Source of the DNA: Roseomonas fluvialis
Lineage (GTDB): Bacteria > Pseudomonadota > Alphaproteobacteria > Acetobacterales > Acetobacteraceae
NCBI RefSeq assembly: GCF_022846615.1
Contig: NZ_AP025637.1
Coordinates: 3,311,001 to 3,375,000 of the forward strand
Length of the DNA stretch: 64,000 nucleotides
Reading direction: 5' to 3'
A program made the translations under genes and the position numbers. Below, one piece after another: positions 31,507 through 40,348 of the stretch. The notes below the pieces were generated by a model, which saw only the letters and a list, made by a program, of their open reading frames with translations, was not told the DNA's origin and ran no database searches. Each line of letters opens with the position of its first letter. The first letter of the stretch is position 1.

Positions 31507-32910
31507 ATGACCGTCCGCACCCGTTTCGCGCCCTCCCCCACCGGCTACCTGCATATCGGCGGCGCGCGCACCGCGCTGTTCAACTACCTGTTCGCGCGCC
31601 ACCACAAGGGCGCCTACCTGCTGCGCATCGAGGACACCGACAAGGAACGATCGACCCAGGCGGCGGTGGACCAGATCCTCGAGAGCCTGACCTGGCTGGG
31701 TCTTTCGCCGGACGAACCGCCGGTGTTCCAGGCGGCGCGCGAGGCGCGCCATGCCGAGGTGGCGCACGCGCTGCTCGCCGCGGGCCGCGCCTATCGCTGC
31801 TGGGCGACGCCCGAGGAACTGACGCAGATGCGCGAACAGGCCGCCGCCGAGGGCCGCCCGCCGCGCTACGACCGCCGCTGGCGCGACCGCGAGCCCGGCC
31901 CGGAACAGCAGGGCAAGCCCTTCGTCATCCGCATCAAGGCGCCGATCGATGGCGAGACGGTGGTGGAGGACCTGGTGCAGGGCGAGGTGCGCGTGGGCAA
32001 TGCCGAGCTGGACGACATGATCATCCTGCGGTCGGACGGGTCGCCCACCTACCTGCATGCGGTTGTCGTGGACGACCACGACATGGAGATCACCCACGTC
32101 ATCCGCGGCGACGACCACCTGACCAACACCTTCCGCCAATGCATGGTGTACGACGCGATGGGCTGGCGACGGCCGCACTTCGCCCATATCCCACTGATCC
32201 ACGGGGCGGACGGGGCGAAGCTGTCCAAGCGCCACGGCGCGGTGTCGGTGCTGGATTTTCGCGAGCAGGGCTACCTGCCCGAAGCGGTGAACAACTACCT
32301 GCTGCGCCTGGGCTGGGGGCATGGCGACGAGGAGATCGTGCCCCACGACCGCGCGGTCGAGCTGTTCGACATCAAGGATGTCGGGCGGTCGGCGTCGCGC
32401 ATGGACTACGCCAAGCTGACGCACCTGAACGGCGTGTATCTGCGCCAGGCCGACGATGCGCGGCTGACGCGCGCGGTGCTGGAAATCCTGGCCAAGCGCG
32501 GCGCGCTGTTCGGCACCAATGGCGCCGAGCGCGTGGCGATGCTGATGCCCGACCTCAAGGAACGCGCGCGCACACTGGAGGAGTTGGCCGGGGCGGCCGC
32601 CTTCGCCGCACATGAGAGCCTGCCGGCGATCGACGACAAGGCGCTGGCCGCCTTGACGCCGGAGGCGCGCGCACGGCTGCGCGACGTCGGGGAGTTCCTG
32701 GCCGATGCGCCGTGGGAGAAGGCCGACCTCGAGTACTGGCTGCGCGACTACGCCGACGTAAAGGGCGTGAAGCTGAAGGACATCGCGCAGCCGCTGCGCG
32801 CCGCGCTGTGCGGCAGCCTGATGAGCCCGCCGATCAATTCGGTGCTCTGGGCGCTGGGGCGCGATGAGAGCCTGCTGCGGATCATGACGGCGGCCGGCGA
32901 TGCCGAATGA
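31507..32910 (+). CDS. gltX: Glutamyl-tRNA synthetase
   Basis: Charges tRNA(Glu) with glutamate. At 467 residues it has class I motifs: RFAPSPTGYLHIGGARTALF (HIGH-type) and KLSKRHGAVSV (KMSKS-type), with IRGDDHLTNTFRQ in between. The Glu/Gln-tRNA recognition and anticodon-binding helices follow. The ATG is preceded by AGGTG. In bacteria without GlnRS it also mischarges tRNA(Gln) for the GatCAB route; which applies here cannot be judged. The 295-base gap to comEC shows no other gene. Confidence 0.97.
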   Translation: MTVRTRFAPSPTGYLHIGGARTALFNYLFARHHKGAYLLRIEDTDKERSTQAAVDQILESLTWLGLSPDEPPVFQAAREARHAEVAHALLAAGRAYRCWATPEELTQMREQAAAEGRPPRYDRRWRDREPGPEQQGKPFVIRIKAPIDGETVVEDLVQGEVRVGNAELDDMIILRSDGSPTYLHAVVVDDHDMEITHVIRGDDHLTNTFRQCMVYDAMGWRRPHFAHIPLIHGADGAKLSKRHGAVSVLDFREQGYLPEAVNNYLLRLGWGHGDEEIVPHDRAVELFDIKDVGRSASRMDYAKLTHLNGVYLRQADDARLTRAVLEILAKRGALFGTNGAERVAMLMPDLKERARTLEELAGAAAFAAHESLPAIDDKALAALTPEARARLRDVGEFLADAPWEKADLEYWLRDYADVKGVKLKDIAQPLRAALCGSLMSPPINSVLWALGRDESLLRIMTAAGDAE

Positions 32911-32948
32911 CGACGCGACGGTATTGAGCGGCGCGGTGGCGCGGGCGG

Positions 32949-33950
32949 TCAGCCGGGTCTGATCCGCCAGGCCAGCGCGCCCACCCTGTCGAGCCGCGCG
33001 AAGCGGTCCCAGCCCGCCAGCGCGCCATGCAGCAGCGCCTCCCAGGCATCCTGCATCGCCGGGTGCGGGTCGGCGATGCCGCGCAGCGGGGCGCAGCCGT
33101 CGCGACGCACCACCAGGCTGCCATCGGGCTGCAGGTCGGTGCGCGCGGCGTCGCCTTCCGCCTGCGCCAGCGCGACCATGAAGGCAATGAAGTCCCGCGC
33201 ACCCAGCGCCGCCGCCGTCGCATGGACATGCTGCAGGCCGACGAGGCGCGCGGCATGCGCGAGCAAGGCACCGCCCTGCTCGACGCCGAAGACATCGACC
33301 GCCGCCTGCAGCGCCGTGCGGCAATAGGTCATGGCATAGCCGCGCCTTGCCTTGGCAACGCGCTCCTGCGGCCAGGCGGCGGTGGGCAGGCGCGGCGCGC
33401 GCGTGGCGTCGAAGCGCGGCATGGCCTCGTGCTTCGCGAAGCGCAGGCGATCGGGTTCGGCGAGGGCGCGGTCGTGCTCGATGTAGTAGCCCTCGAGCCC
33501 CGGATCGCCATCCACGGTCTGCCCGGTGCAGACGAAGCCGAGGCCAGGGCAGCCCAGCATCACACCGTTGTTCGCGTGCCATCCGCGCAGCATCGCGGCA
33601 TTCACCTCGGATGGGATGCCGCAGATCGTGGCACCGGGCCAGATCCAACGCGGCGGCGGGTAGCGGATCCAGGCCTTGCGGGGGTTCTCCTCGACATACT
33701 CGACGCCGACGCCGCCGATGACATTCGACAGGTAGTGGTAGCGCGCCGCCGCCACCGCCGGCGGGAGGCCGTCCAATCCAAGCTTCCGCAGGCCGGGCAG
33801 GAAGGTCTCGGCCTGCTGGCGACGGAACACGGCGAAGACCAGTGCCGCCGCATCCGCCGGCCCACGCCGCGCGACGGCCGCGAGCACGATCCCGGTGAAC
33901 CAGGCGTGGTACCAATCGGCAACCGCCTCCCAGGCCGCACGGTCGCTCAC
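32949..33950 (-). CDS. Conserved protein of unknown function
   Basis: A 333-residue soluble protein that starts at GTG (MSDRAAWEAVADWYHAWFTG), with AAGGG about ten bases upstream. It is Trp-, Tyr- and Cys-rich for this genome. Notable segments are ARYHYLSNVIGGVGVEYVEENP, NNGVMLGCPGLGFVCTGQTVDGDPGLEGYY and a helical C-terminal half. There is no signal peptide or membrane helix. The overall look faintly recalls L-2-amino-thiazoline-4-carboxylate hydrolase-like proteins, but I cannot support that. It converges with gltX and is separated by 38 bases. Confidence 0.65.
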   Translation of the reverse strand: MSDRAAWEAVADWYHAWFTGIVLAAVARRGPADAAALVFAVFRRQQAETFLPGLRKLGLDGLPPAVAAARYHYLSNVIGGVGVEYVEENPRKAWIRYPPPRWIWPGATICGIPSEVNAAMLRGWHANNGVMLGCPGLGFVCTGQTVDGDPGLEGYYIEHDRALAEPDRLRFAKHEAMPRFDATRAPRLPTAAWPQERVAKARRGYAMTYCRTALQAAVDVFGVEQGGALLAHAARLVGLQHVHATAAALGARDFIAFMVALAQAEGDAARTDLQPDGSLVVRRDGCAPLRGIADPHPAMQDAWEALLHGALAGWDRFARLDRVGALAWRIRPG

Positions 33951-34036
33951 GCGCGTGCCCTTGCACGCATGTTCACGCGCGCCCCCTTGCGCGAAGCCCG
34001 GCCCTGCCGCGCAATGGCTCCAGCAGGAGAAACGCC

Positions 34037-34351
34037 ATGTTCGTCGCCGCCAATCGCTTCCGCGTCATTCCCGAGCACGCACCCGCCTTCGAACAGGCCT
34101 GGCTGACGCGCGAAAGCCACCTGCACGAGGTGCCGGGCTTCATGACCTTCCATTTGCTGAAGGGCCCAGCAGCGGATGACCACATCCTGTATTCGTCGCT
34201 GACGGTCTGGGCGTCGAAGGATGCCTTCGAAGGCTGGACGCGATCGGAGCAGTTCCGCCGTGCCCATGCCGGCGCGGGCGGGATGAAGGGTACCACGCTC
34301 GGCCCGCCGCAATTCGAGGGCTTCGACGTGCTGCAGACCATCGGCGGCTAA
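34037..34351 (+). CDS. IsdG/ABM-type monooxygenase (heme-degrading-like)
   Basis: A 104-residue ferredoxin-like alpha/beta barrel subunit. It has the pattern of the antibiotic-biosynthesis-monooxygenase/heme-oxygenase family: MFVAANRFRV (Asn6 at the usual catalytic position), FEQAWLTRESHLHEVPGF, HLLKGP, SSLTVWASKDAFEGW and SEQFRRAHAGAG with the His expected for heme ligation. It could release iron from heme or be a small quinol-type monooxygenase. A CAGGAGAAA site precedes the ATG. Its 3' end overlaps the convergent Bug gene by 4 bases. Confidence 0.8.
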   Translation: MFVAANRFRVIPEHAPAFEQAWLTRESHLHEVPGFMTFHLLKGPAADDHILYSSLTVWASKDAFEGWTRSEQFRRAHAGAGGMKGTTLGPPQFEGFDVLQTIGG

Positions 34352-35310
34352 TCCGCGCGCACGCCGGCGCGCTGGATCACGCCGCCCCACTTGTCGAGTT
34401 CGGCGCGCAGGAAGGCGGCGAATTCCGCCTGGCTGTTGCCGCCAGGAATGGCCCCCTGATCATGCAGCGCGCGGCGGATGTCGGGGTCGTTCAGCGCGCC
34501 GGCCAGCGCGCCGTGCAGGCGGTCCAGCACCGGCTGCGGCGTGCGCGCGGGGGCGACGAAGCCGTGCCAGTTGTTGGCATCGACCGTGGGCAGGCCGACC
34601 TCGGCCATGGTCGGCACGTCGGGGATCCATTCGAGCCGCTGCTGCGTGCCGACCGCCAGCGCGCGCAGCGCGCCGCCGCGGATATGCGGCAGCAGGATGG
34701 GCAGGTCCGCGAAGCCCAGCTGCACCTCGTTCTGCAGGATGGCCAGCGCCAGCGGCGCGCCACCGCGGTAGGACACATGCGTGACCTCGATCCCCGCCGC
34801 CATGCGGAACAGCTCGCCCGCCAAATGCGGCATGCTGCCCGACCCGGCGGAGCCGTAGTTCAGCCGCCCCGGCTGCGCCTTCGCCGCGGCCACCAGCTCC
34901 GCCACAGTCCGGAAGGGGGCCGCGGCCGGCACCACCAGCGGTTCGGGCACCAGCACGCCAAGCGTCAGCGGCGCCAGGTCCCGCAGCGGGTCATACGGCG
35001 TGCCGCGATCCAGCCGCGGCGAAATCGCGAGCCCGCCGGCGCTGCCGATGCCGATCGTGTATCCATCCGGTGCGGCCTTCGCCACCGCATCGACCCCCGT
35101 CACGCCGCCCGCGCCCGCACGGTTGTCCACCACGATGGGCTGGCCGAGCGTCGCGGACATCCGCGGCGCCAGCAGCCGCACCACGATGTCCGACGGGCCA
35201 CCGGCAGCGAAGGGCACCACCACGCGGATCGGACGGTCGGGCCAGGCGGGCTGCGCGATCGCGGGCGCGGGCAGTGCGGCGGCCAGCAGCATCAGCGTGC
35301 GGCGGTTCAT
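34348..35310 (-). CDS. Bug-family (TctC-like) periplasmic substrate-binding protein
   Basis: A 320-residue protein with a signal peptide ending near ALPAPAIAQ, then DRPIRVVVPFAAGGPSDIVVRL, VVDNRAGAGGVTGVDAVAKA, YGSAGSGSMPHLAGELF, VTHVSYRGGAPLALAILQNEV and APARTPQPVLDRLHGAL. The start is the ATG behind AGGGAGGAA. It stands between an IsdG-like gene (convergent) and an FkbM gene upstream on the same strand. Ligand unknown; the nearby dehydratase and catabolic genes suggest an organic acid. Confidence 0.92.
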   Translation of the reverse strand: MNRRTLMLLAAALPAPAIAQPAWPDRPIRVVVPFAAGGPSDIVVRLLAPRMSATLGQPIVVDNRAGAGGVTGVDAVAKAAPDGYTIGIGSAGGLAISPRLDRGTPYDPLRDLAPLTLGVLVPEPLVVPAAAPFRTVAELVAAAKAQPGRLNYGSAGSGSMPHLAGELFRMAAGIEVTHVSYRGGAPLALAILQNEVQLGFADLPILLPHIRGGALRALAVGTQQRLEWIPDVPTMAEVGLPTVDANNWHGFVAPARTPQPVLDRLHGALAGALNDPDIRRALHDQGAIPGGNSQAEFAAFLRAELDKWGGVIQRAGVRAD

Positions 35311-35388
35311 GATGGTTCCTCCCTGGGCGGCCAGCCGTGCCGCGCCAGGCGGGATCATCGGCGAAATCGCGCCGCTGCGGAAGCGCGG

Positions 35389-36123
35389 TCAGGTCGCGCT
35401 GGTCAGGCGCTTCGCGACATAGGTGAGCGTGCCGAGATCCGGCTTGTCGATCCGCCCGCGCGCAAGCACATGCGTACGGCACAACAGGTCGTCGATGGCG
35501 CGGCGGTCGGCGGCGCTGTGGAATTCCAGGTGGATGACATTCGCCTGCGCCACGCGGTCGCCGAGCGCACCGAGGATCGCGAGTTCCGCACCCTCGGTGT
35601 CGATCTTGATCAGGTCGAAGCCGGGCAGCGCGAATTGCGCGCTGAGTTCGTCGGCGAAGGCGCCGGCATGGCGCAGGCGCACCTGCGTCGCCGTGCTGGG
35701 GACGCCCTCATGTTGCAACGGGAACAGGGAACTGAGCACGGAGATCTGCGCCGCGTTGAAATGCGCGATCGCATCGCGTTCGTACAGGCCGAGCTTGAAG
35801 GCGCGGCAATTGCCGATGCGCTCCGCATTGCCCGACAGGATCGCGAAGGATGACGGGTCGGGCTCGACCGCGATGATCGCCGCATGCGGATAGACCAGGC
35901 GGAAGAACGCCGAGGTCAGGCCGATATGCCCGCCGATGTCGAGCACCACGCGCGGCGGCGCGATGCCCGCGACCGGCGCATAGACGCCATCCTGGAAGAC
36001 TTCGCGGATCACCAGATGCGTGCTCGAATCATCGCGCACGTCGAGGGTGACCTGGCGCTCCCCGGCCTGGAAAACGCGGCGGATCATCCGGGGGCCAGCG
36101 GCTTGCATGCGCGCGCGATACAT
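35389..36123 (-). CDS. FkbM-family methyltransferase
   Basis: A 244-residue SAM-dependent methyltransferase. VVLDIGGHIGLTSAFF is motif I, IIAVEPDPSSFAILSGN is the acidic strand-2 end, and FDLIKIDTEGAELAILGAL is the FkbM signature. Members methylate sugars, lipids or natural products. The C-terminal segment (RGRIDKPDLGTLTYVAKR) continues the fold. The ATG at 36123 is taken; internal ATGs at residues 6 and 13 are alternatives. It diverges from the enolase-superfamily gene with a 47-base gap. Confidence 0.85.
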   Translation of the reverse strand: MYRARMQAAGPRMIRRVFQAGERQVTLDVRDDSSTHLVIREVFQDGVYAPVAGIAPPRVVLDIGGHIGLTSAFFRLVYPHAAIIAVEPDPSSFAILSGNAERIGNCRAFKLGLYERDAIAHFNAAQISVLSSLFPLQHEGVPSTATQVRLRHAGAFADELSAQFALPGFDLIKIDTEGAELAILGALGDRVAQANVIHLEFHSAADRRAIDDLLCRTHVLARGRIDKPDLGTLTYVAKRLTSAT

Positions 36124-36170
36124 CGCCAGATGCCGACCAGCAAGACACGCCGGCCAGGGAAGGCAGCGCC

Positions 36171-37238
36171 ATGCGGATCAGCCGCGTCACCACGCATCAT
36201 CACCGCACGGACTTCACCTTCGGCGCCAGCGCGGCCGGTGCCGGTGGCAACCTGCATCTGCGCGCGATGGACACGCTGCTAGTGCGCGTCGAGACCGAGG
36301 ACGGCCTGCATGGCTGGGGCGAGGGCTTCGGCTTCACACTGGTCGAGACCACGAAGGATGCAGTCGACCGGCTGATCGGCCCAGCCTGCATCGGGCAGGA
36401 TGCGCGCGACATTGCCACGCTGATGCGGATGCTGGCACGCCGCTTCCATAATTTCGGCCGCAACGGCGCGGTGAGCTTCGGCCTTTCGGCCATCGACATT
36501 GCGCTGTGGGATATCCGTGCCAAGGCCGCCGGAGTGCCGCTGCACACGCTGCTGGGCGATGCGGCGCGGGCCTCGGTGCCGGCCTATGCCTCGCTGCTGC
36601 GGTACGGAAAGCCCGACGACGTCGCGCGCAACGTGACTGAGGCACTGTCGCGCGGCTATCGCCACATCAAGCTGCACGAATTCGACCTGGCCTGCATACG
36701 CGCCGCCCACCAGGCCGCACCGGATACGCCGCTGATGCTCGACATCAACTGCGTCTGGAACACCGAGGACGAGGCCGTGCAGTTCTGCGAGGACGTGGCC
36801 GGCATGAACGCCGCCTGGGTCGAGGAACCGATCTGGCCGCCCGAGGACATCCCCGCCATCGCGCGCATCCGCGCCGCATCGCCGGTGCCGATTGCGGCCG
36901 GTGAATGCAACGGCACGGTGGAGGATTTCTGCCGCATGCTGGAACTGCGCGCGGTCGATGTGGCGCAGCCGTCCATCACCAAGGTCGGTGGCGTATCGGC
37001 CATGATGGAGATCGTGGAACTGGCGCGCGAGGCCGGCGTGCGCCTGGTGCCCCATTGCCCGTATTTCGGCCCCGGCCTGCTGGCGACGCTGCATGTGCTG
37101 GCCGCGGTCGAGGAGGCCGAGCCGATCGAGATCTACTTCGCCGACCTGGCACGCCCGCCCTATCCGGCGCTGGTGCCGCGGGGGGGCGCGATCGCGGTGC
37201 CCTCCACGCCCGGGCTGGGGTTCGAGCCGGAACTCTAG
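36171..37238 (+). CDS. Mandelate racemase/muconate lactonising family protein
   Basis: A 355-residue enolase-superfamily enzyme. It has the capping domain, then IALWDIRAKAAGVPL, HIKLHEFD after strand 2 (Lys-x-His in place of the usual Lys-x-Lys), the metal ligands MLDINCVW, VEEPIWPPED and IAAGECNG, and TKVGGVS and PHCPYFGPG late in the barrel. The altered second Lys suggests it is not a classical KxK racemase. Substrate cannot be named; a sugar acid or small carboxylate is likely. An AGGGAAGG site precedes the ATG. It is the second such enzyme in the window and converges with the enoyl-CoA hydratase gene. Confidence 0.85.
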   Translation: MRISRVTTHHHRTDFTFGASAAGAGGNLHLRAMDTLLVRVETEDGLHGWGEGFGFTLVETTKDAVDRLIGPACIGQDARDIATLMRMLARRFHNFGRNGAVSFGLSAIDIALWDIRAKAAGVPLHTLLGDAARASVPAYASLLRYGKPDDVARNVTEALSRGYRHIKLHEFDLACIRAAHQAAPDTPLMLDINCVWNTEDEAVQFCEDVAGMNAAWVEEPIWPPEDIPAIARIRAASPVPIAAGECNGTVEDFCRMLELRAVDVAQPSITKVGGVSAMMEIVELAREAGVRLVPHCPYFGPGLLATLHVLAAVEEAEPIEIYFADLARPPYPALVPRGGAIAVPSTPGLGFEPEL

Positions 37239-38014
37239 CGGTTCTTCCAGTCCGGCTTGCGCTTCTCGGCGAAGGCGCGCGGACCTTCGACGTAATCCTC
37301 GCTGTCGCGGTTGCGCTGCTGGGACGGGTACATGGTGGTCACCGCCTCGCGCAGCGTCGGCGCATCCATCCCCGCATAGACGCATTGCTTGGAGGCGCGC
37401 ACCGCCAGCGGCGAGCATTCCAGGATCAGCGCCGCCCAGCGCTTCGCCGCCGCCAGCGCCTCGCCAGCCGGCACCACCTCGTTGACGAAGCCGAGCGTCT
37501 TGCCCTCAGCGGCGGGCACGCGCCGCCCGGTCAGGATCATGCCGAGCGCCTGCTTCTGCCCGATCATGCGCGGCAGGCGGTGAACGCCCCCTGCCCCGGC
37601 CACCAGCCCCACGCGCGGTTCGGGCAGCGCGAAGACGGCGTTCTCGGCAGCGACGATGAGGTCGCAGGCCAGCGCGATCTCGAACCCGCCGCCCATCGCG
37701 ATGCCATTCACCGCGGCGATCAGCGGCTTGTCGAGATCAAAGCGCGTGGTCAGGCCCGCGAAGCCCGAGGGCGGCGTCGGGCCGCGCTTGCCAGCCGCCT
37801 GCACCTTCAGGTCGTTGCCGGCGGAAAACGCACGATCGCCGGCGCCGGTGACGATGCCGACCCACAGGTCGTCGCGCGCGGCGAATTCGTCCCAGACCTG
37901 CGAGAGTTCGGCATGCGCCTCGCTGTGCAGCGCGTTCATCACCTCCGGGCGGTTGAGTGTGACGATGCGCAGGCGGCCCTCATCGGCCACGGTGCAGAAG
38001 CGGTGCTGGGTCAT
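37235..38014 (-). CDS. Enoyl-CoA hydratase/isomerase family protein
   Basis: A 259-residue crotonase-fold protein. The oxyanion-hole segments are FSAGNDLK and GIAMGGGFEIALACD, and both catalytic acid positions of hydratases are Glu (GGGFE and LPEPRVGL), so real hydration of a double bond is possible. The C-terminal helices end in PRAFAEKRKPDWKNR, typical of CaiD/EchA-like proteins. Its ATG overlaps the amidohydrolase stop by 4 bases, so it is the third gene of a coupled trio with the FAD monooxygenase and amidohydrolase. Confidence 0.9.
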   Translation of the reverse strand: MTQHRFCTVADEGRLRIVTLNRPEVMNALHSEAHAELSQVWDEFAARDDLWVGIVTGAGDRAFSAGNDLKVQAAGKRGPTPPSGFAGLTTRFDLDKPLIAAVNGIAMGGGFEIALACDLIVAAENAVFALPEPRVGLVAGAGGVHRLPRMIGQKQALGMILTGRRVPAAEGKTLGFVNEVVPAGEALAAAKRWAALILECSPLAVRASKQCVYAGMDAPTLREAVTTMYPSQQRNRDSEDYVEGPRAFAEKRKPDWKNR

Positions 38015-39033
38015 GCGTCGATCCTGTAGAAGCGGGCGGCGGTGCCGCGGAACAGATCGTCCTTCTCCGCGGCCGAGGCACCCGCCGCCAGCCGCTTGAA
38101 CGCATTCCACCCGGCGGCATAGCCGAAGCCACCCTTGTCCACGGGGAAGTTGCTCTCGAACATGCAGCGGCTGGTGCCGAACATCTCGATGATCGGTCCC
38201 ATCCAGGGGCGCCAGGCATCCGCGAGCATCTGCGACGACGGCGCGATCTCGCCCTGCTCCAGCCCAAAGCCCGGCAGGCGCATGCCCAGCCCGCCGCATT
38301 TCACCACCACATTCGGGCAGGCGGCGAGCGCGCGCATGTTGGCCGACCACGCCGCAAACACCTCGTCACGCTTGCCGGCATAGCCGCGGATGCCGAGCAC
38401 CCCGCCGCAATGGTTCAGCACGACCGGCACCTCGGGATGCGCCTGCGCCAGGCGCACCAGGCGCGGGATCTGGTGGAAATACAGCCAGGCCTCGAAGGAC
38501 AGGCCGCGCTTGCCGAGTTCCGCGTAGCCGGCGCGGAAGCCGGGTGAATCCAGCATGTCCTCGGCGGGCGTATAGGCCGGGTTCAGCATCTCGGGATCGG
38601 GGTCCCAGGTCGCGCTGTGGCGGATGCCGCGGAAGCGCCCGTTGCCGGCAGCGATATGCGCATCGAGCACCGCACCCGCGGCCGCACCGCGCGTGAGGTC
38701 GGCATGGCCGACGATGCCGGCGCAGACGCGCACATCGCCATAGGTGCCGCTCTCGCACATCGCGGCGATGCCGGCGGCGAATTGCGTCTCGCCGACCGGG
38801 CGCAGTTCCTCGGGCCCATCGGCGCGGTGGAAGGCGCGCGCCTGCACCAGCACGGTCGCGCGCACGTCGTGGCCGGTGCGGATATCGGCCAGGATGTCAT
38901 CGAGCAGATAGCGCCAGCCTGGCCGATCCCACAGGTGGTGATGCGGGTCGATGATGCGCTGGCCGGGGTCGAGGATGTCCTCGACGCGGCGCGCGAGCCA
39001 CTCCTCGCGAACCGGCAGGTAGTGCTGGCTCAT
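38011..39033 (-). CDS. Amidohydrolase-2 family metal-dependent hydrolase
   Basis: A 340-residue TIM-barrel hydrolase. The HxH metal motif is IIDPHHHLWD (His31 and His33), VVLNHCGG gives a later His, and MFESNFPVDKGG holds the Asp of the active site. The family includes 2-pyrone-4,6-dicarboxylate lactonase and decarboxylases of aromatic and semialdehyde acids. It overlaps both flanking genes by 4 bases (ATGA junctions). Coupling to a ring hydroxylase-like flavoprotein suggests lactone opening or decarboxylation in an aromatic or heterocyclic pathway. Confidence 0.9.
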   Translation of the reverse strand: MSQHYLPVREEWLARRVEDILDPGQRIIDPHHHLWDRPGWRYLLDDILADIRTGHDVRATVLVQARAFHRADGPEELRPVGETQFAAGIAAMCESGTYGDVRVCAGIVGHADLTRGAAAGAVLDAHIAAGNGRFRGIRHSATWDPDPEMLNPAYTPAEDMLDSPGFRAGYAELGKRGLSFEAWLYFHQIPRLVRLAQAHPEVPVVLNHCGGVLGIRGYAGKRDEVFAAWSANMRALAACPNVVVKCGGLGMRLPGFGLEQGEIAPSSQMLADAWRPWMGPIIEMFGTSRCMFESNFPVDKGGFGYAAGWNAFKRLAAGASAAEKDDLFRGTAARFYRIDA

Positions 39034-40277
39034 GCGGCTTTCCTCGGCGGCGAGAGGCTGGGGCGCGCGTTCAACGTGGCGGGCTCGAAGCCGGCCAGGC
39101 GCTTGTAGTGCGTCGCGATCTCGGTGCGCTCGGTCAGCGGCATCACCGTCTCGATGTCGGCAAAGCCATCGGGCGCGCGGGATTCGGCGATGTCCAGCAC
39201 CAGGTCAGGCCCATCGCCGCGCGTTGCTTCCAGCAGCGCGGCGGTGGCGGGGCGGCGGATCGCCTCGTAGGCGTGCAGGGCCTCGACCGGATCGCGATGC
39301 GTCGCGAGTTGCAGGGCGAGCGTGCGCGCATCCAGGATGGCCTGCGAGGACCCGTTCGACCCGATCGGATAGAGCGGATGCGCCGCATCGCCGAGCAGCG
39401 TGACGCGCCCATGCGTCCAGCGCGTCAGCGGGTCGCGGTCCACCATGGGGAATTCGTAGATGGATTGCGCGGAATGGATCAGCGCAGGCACGTCGAGCCA
39501 GTCGTAGGTCCAATCCTTGAACCATTGCAGAAAATCCTCGATGCGGCCGGGGCGGTTCCAGTCCTCGCGCTTCCAGTCCTGGTTCGGGTCGACGCGGCGT
39601 TCGGCGATCCAGTTGGTCAGCTTGCGGCCATCGGGCAGGTCGGCGATGGGGTAGACGACGAATTTCTCGTCGCGGTTGCCGATCACGGCCATGGTCGCGC
39701 CGGTCAGGAAGGGCGCGGCGATGGATGTCGCGCGCCACAGGATCGCGCCCTGCCACAGCGGCGGGCCTTCATCGGGGTAGAAGCGCGTGCGGGCGGCCGA
39801 GTGGATGCCGTCGGCGGCGATCAGCACGTCGCCCTGCGCGCTGCGGCCGTCCTCGAAGCGCGCGACCACGCCGTTCGCCTCATCCGCGAATTCCGCGAGC
39901 CGCGCGCCAAGGTGGATGCGCGCATCTCCCAGCCTTTCGCGCGCGACCTCGAGCAACAGCATGTGCAGCCGCCCGCGATGGATCGACACCTGCGGCCAGG
40001 TGTAGCCGGCGTGCCGCCCGCGCGGTTCAGACCAGATCATCTGGCCGAAGCGGTTGGCGTAGGCGAGTTCGCGCGTGACCACGCCGGCCGCGCAGACGCG
40101 GTCCTGCAGCCCGAGTTCCGTCAATTCGCGCATCGCGTGCGGCAGCACGTTGATGCCGACGCCGAGCGGGCGGATCTCGGCGCTCTGTTCGAACACCTCG
40201 ACCTCGATGCCAGCCGCGTGCAGCGACAGTGCCGCGACCAGCCCGCCGATCCCCCCGCCTGCGATGATGACGCGCAT
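39030..40277 (-). CDS. FAD-dependent monooxygenase (aromatic hydroxylase type)
   Basis: A 415-residue class A flavoprotein monooxygenase. It begins MRVIIAGGGIGGLVAALSLH (GxGxxG for FAD), has LIAADGIHSAARTRFYPDE (DG motif) and VTLLGDAAHPLYPIGSNG (GD motif). It resembles 3-hydroxybenzoate 6-hydroxylase and PhzS-like enzymes, which use NAD(P)H and O2 to hydroxylate a ring. GGGAGGAA precedes the ATG. It is the first gene of a three-gene coupled operon and is divergent from the SDR gene. Substrate unknown. Confidence 0.92.
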   Translation of the reverse strand: MRVIIAGGGIGGLVAALSLHAAGIEVEVFEQSAEIRPLGVGINVLPHAMRELTELGLQDRVCAAGVVTRELAYANRFGQMIWSEPRGRHAGYTWPQVSIHRGRLHMLLLEVARERLGDARIHLGARLAEFADEANGVVARFEDGRSAQGDVLIAADGIHSAARTRFYPDEGPPLWQGAILWRATSIAAPFLTGATMAVIGNRDEKFVVYPIADLPDGRKLTNWIAERRVDPNQDWKREDWNRPGRIEDFLQWFKDWTYDWLDVPALIHSAQSIYEFPMVDRDPLTRWTHGRVTLLGDAAHPLYPIGSNGSSQAILDARTLALQLATHRDPVEALHAYEAIRRPATAALLEATRGDGPDLVLDIAESRAPDGFADIETVMPLTERTEIATHYKRLAGFEPATLNARPSLSPPRKAA

Positions 40278-40348
40278 CGCGTATTCCTCCCGTAGCGTGG
40301 TTTCCAGGATAAGGTGCGATCGCCGCCCCGGCGAGTGGTCCCCGCGGT

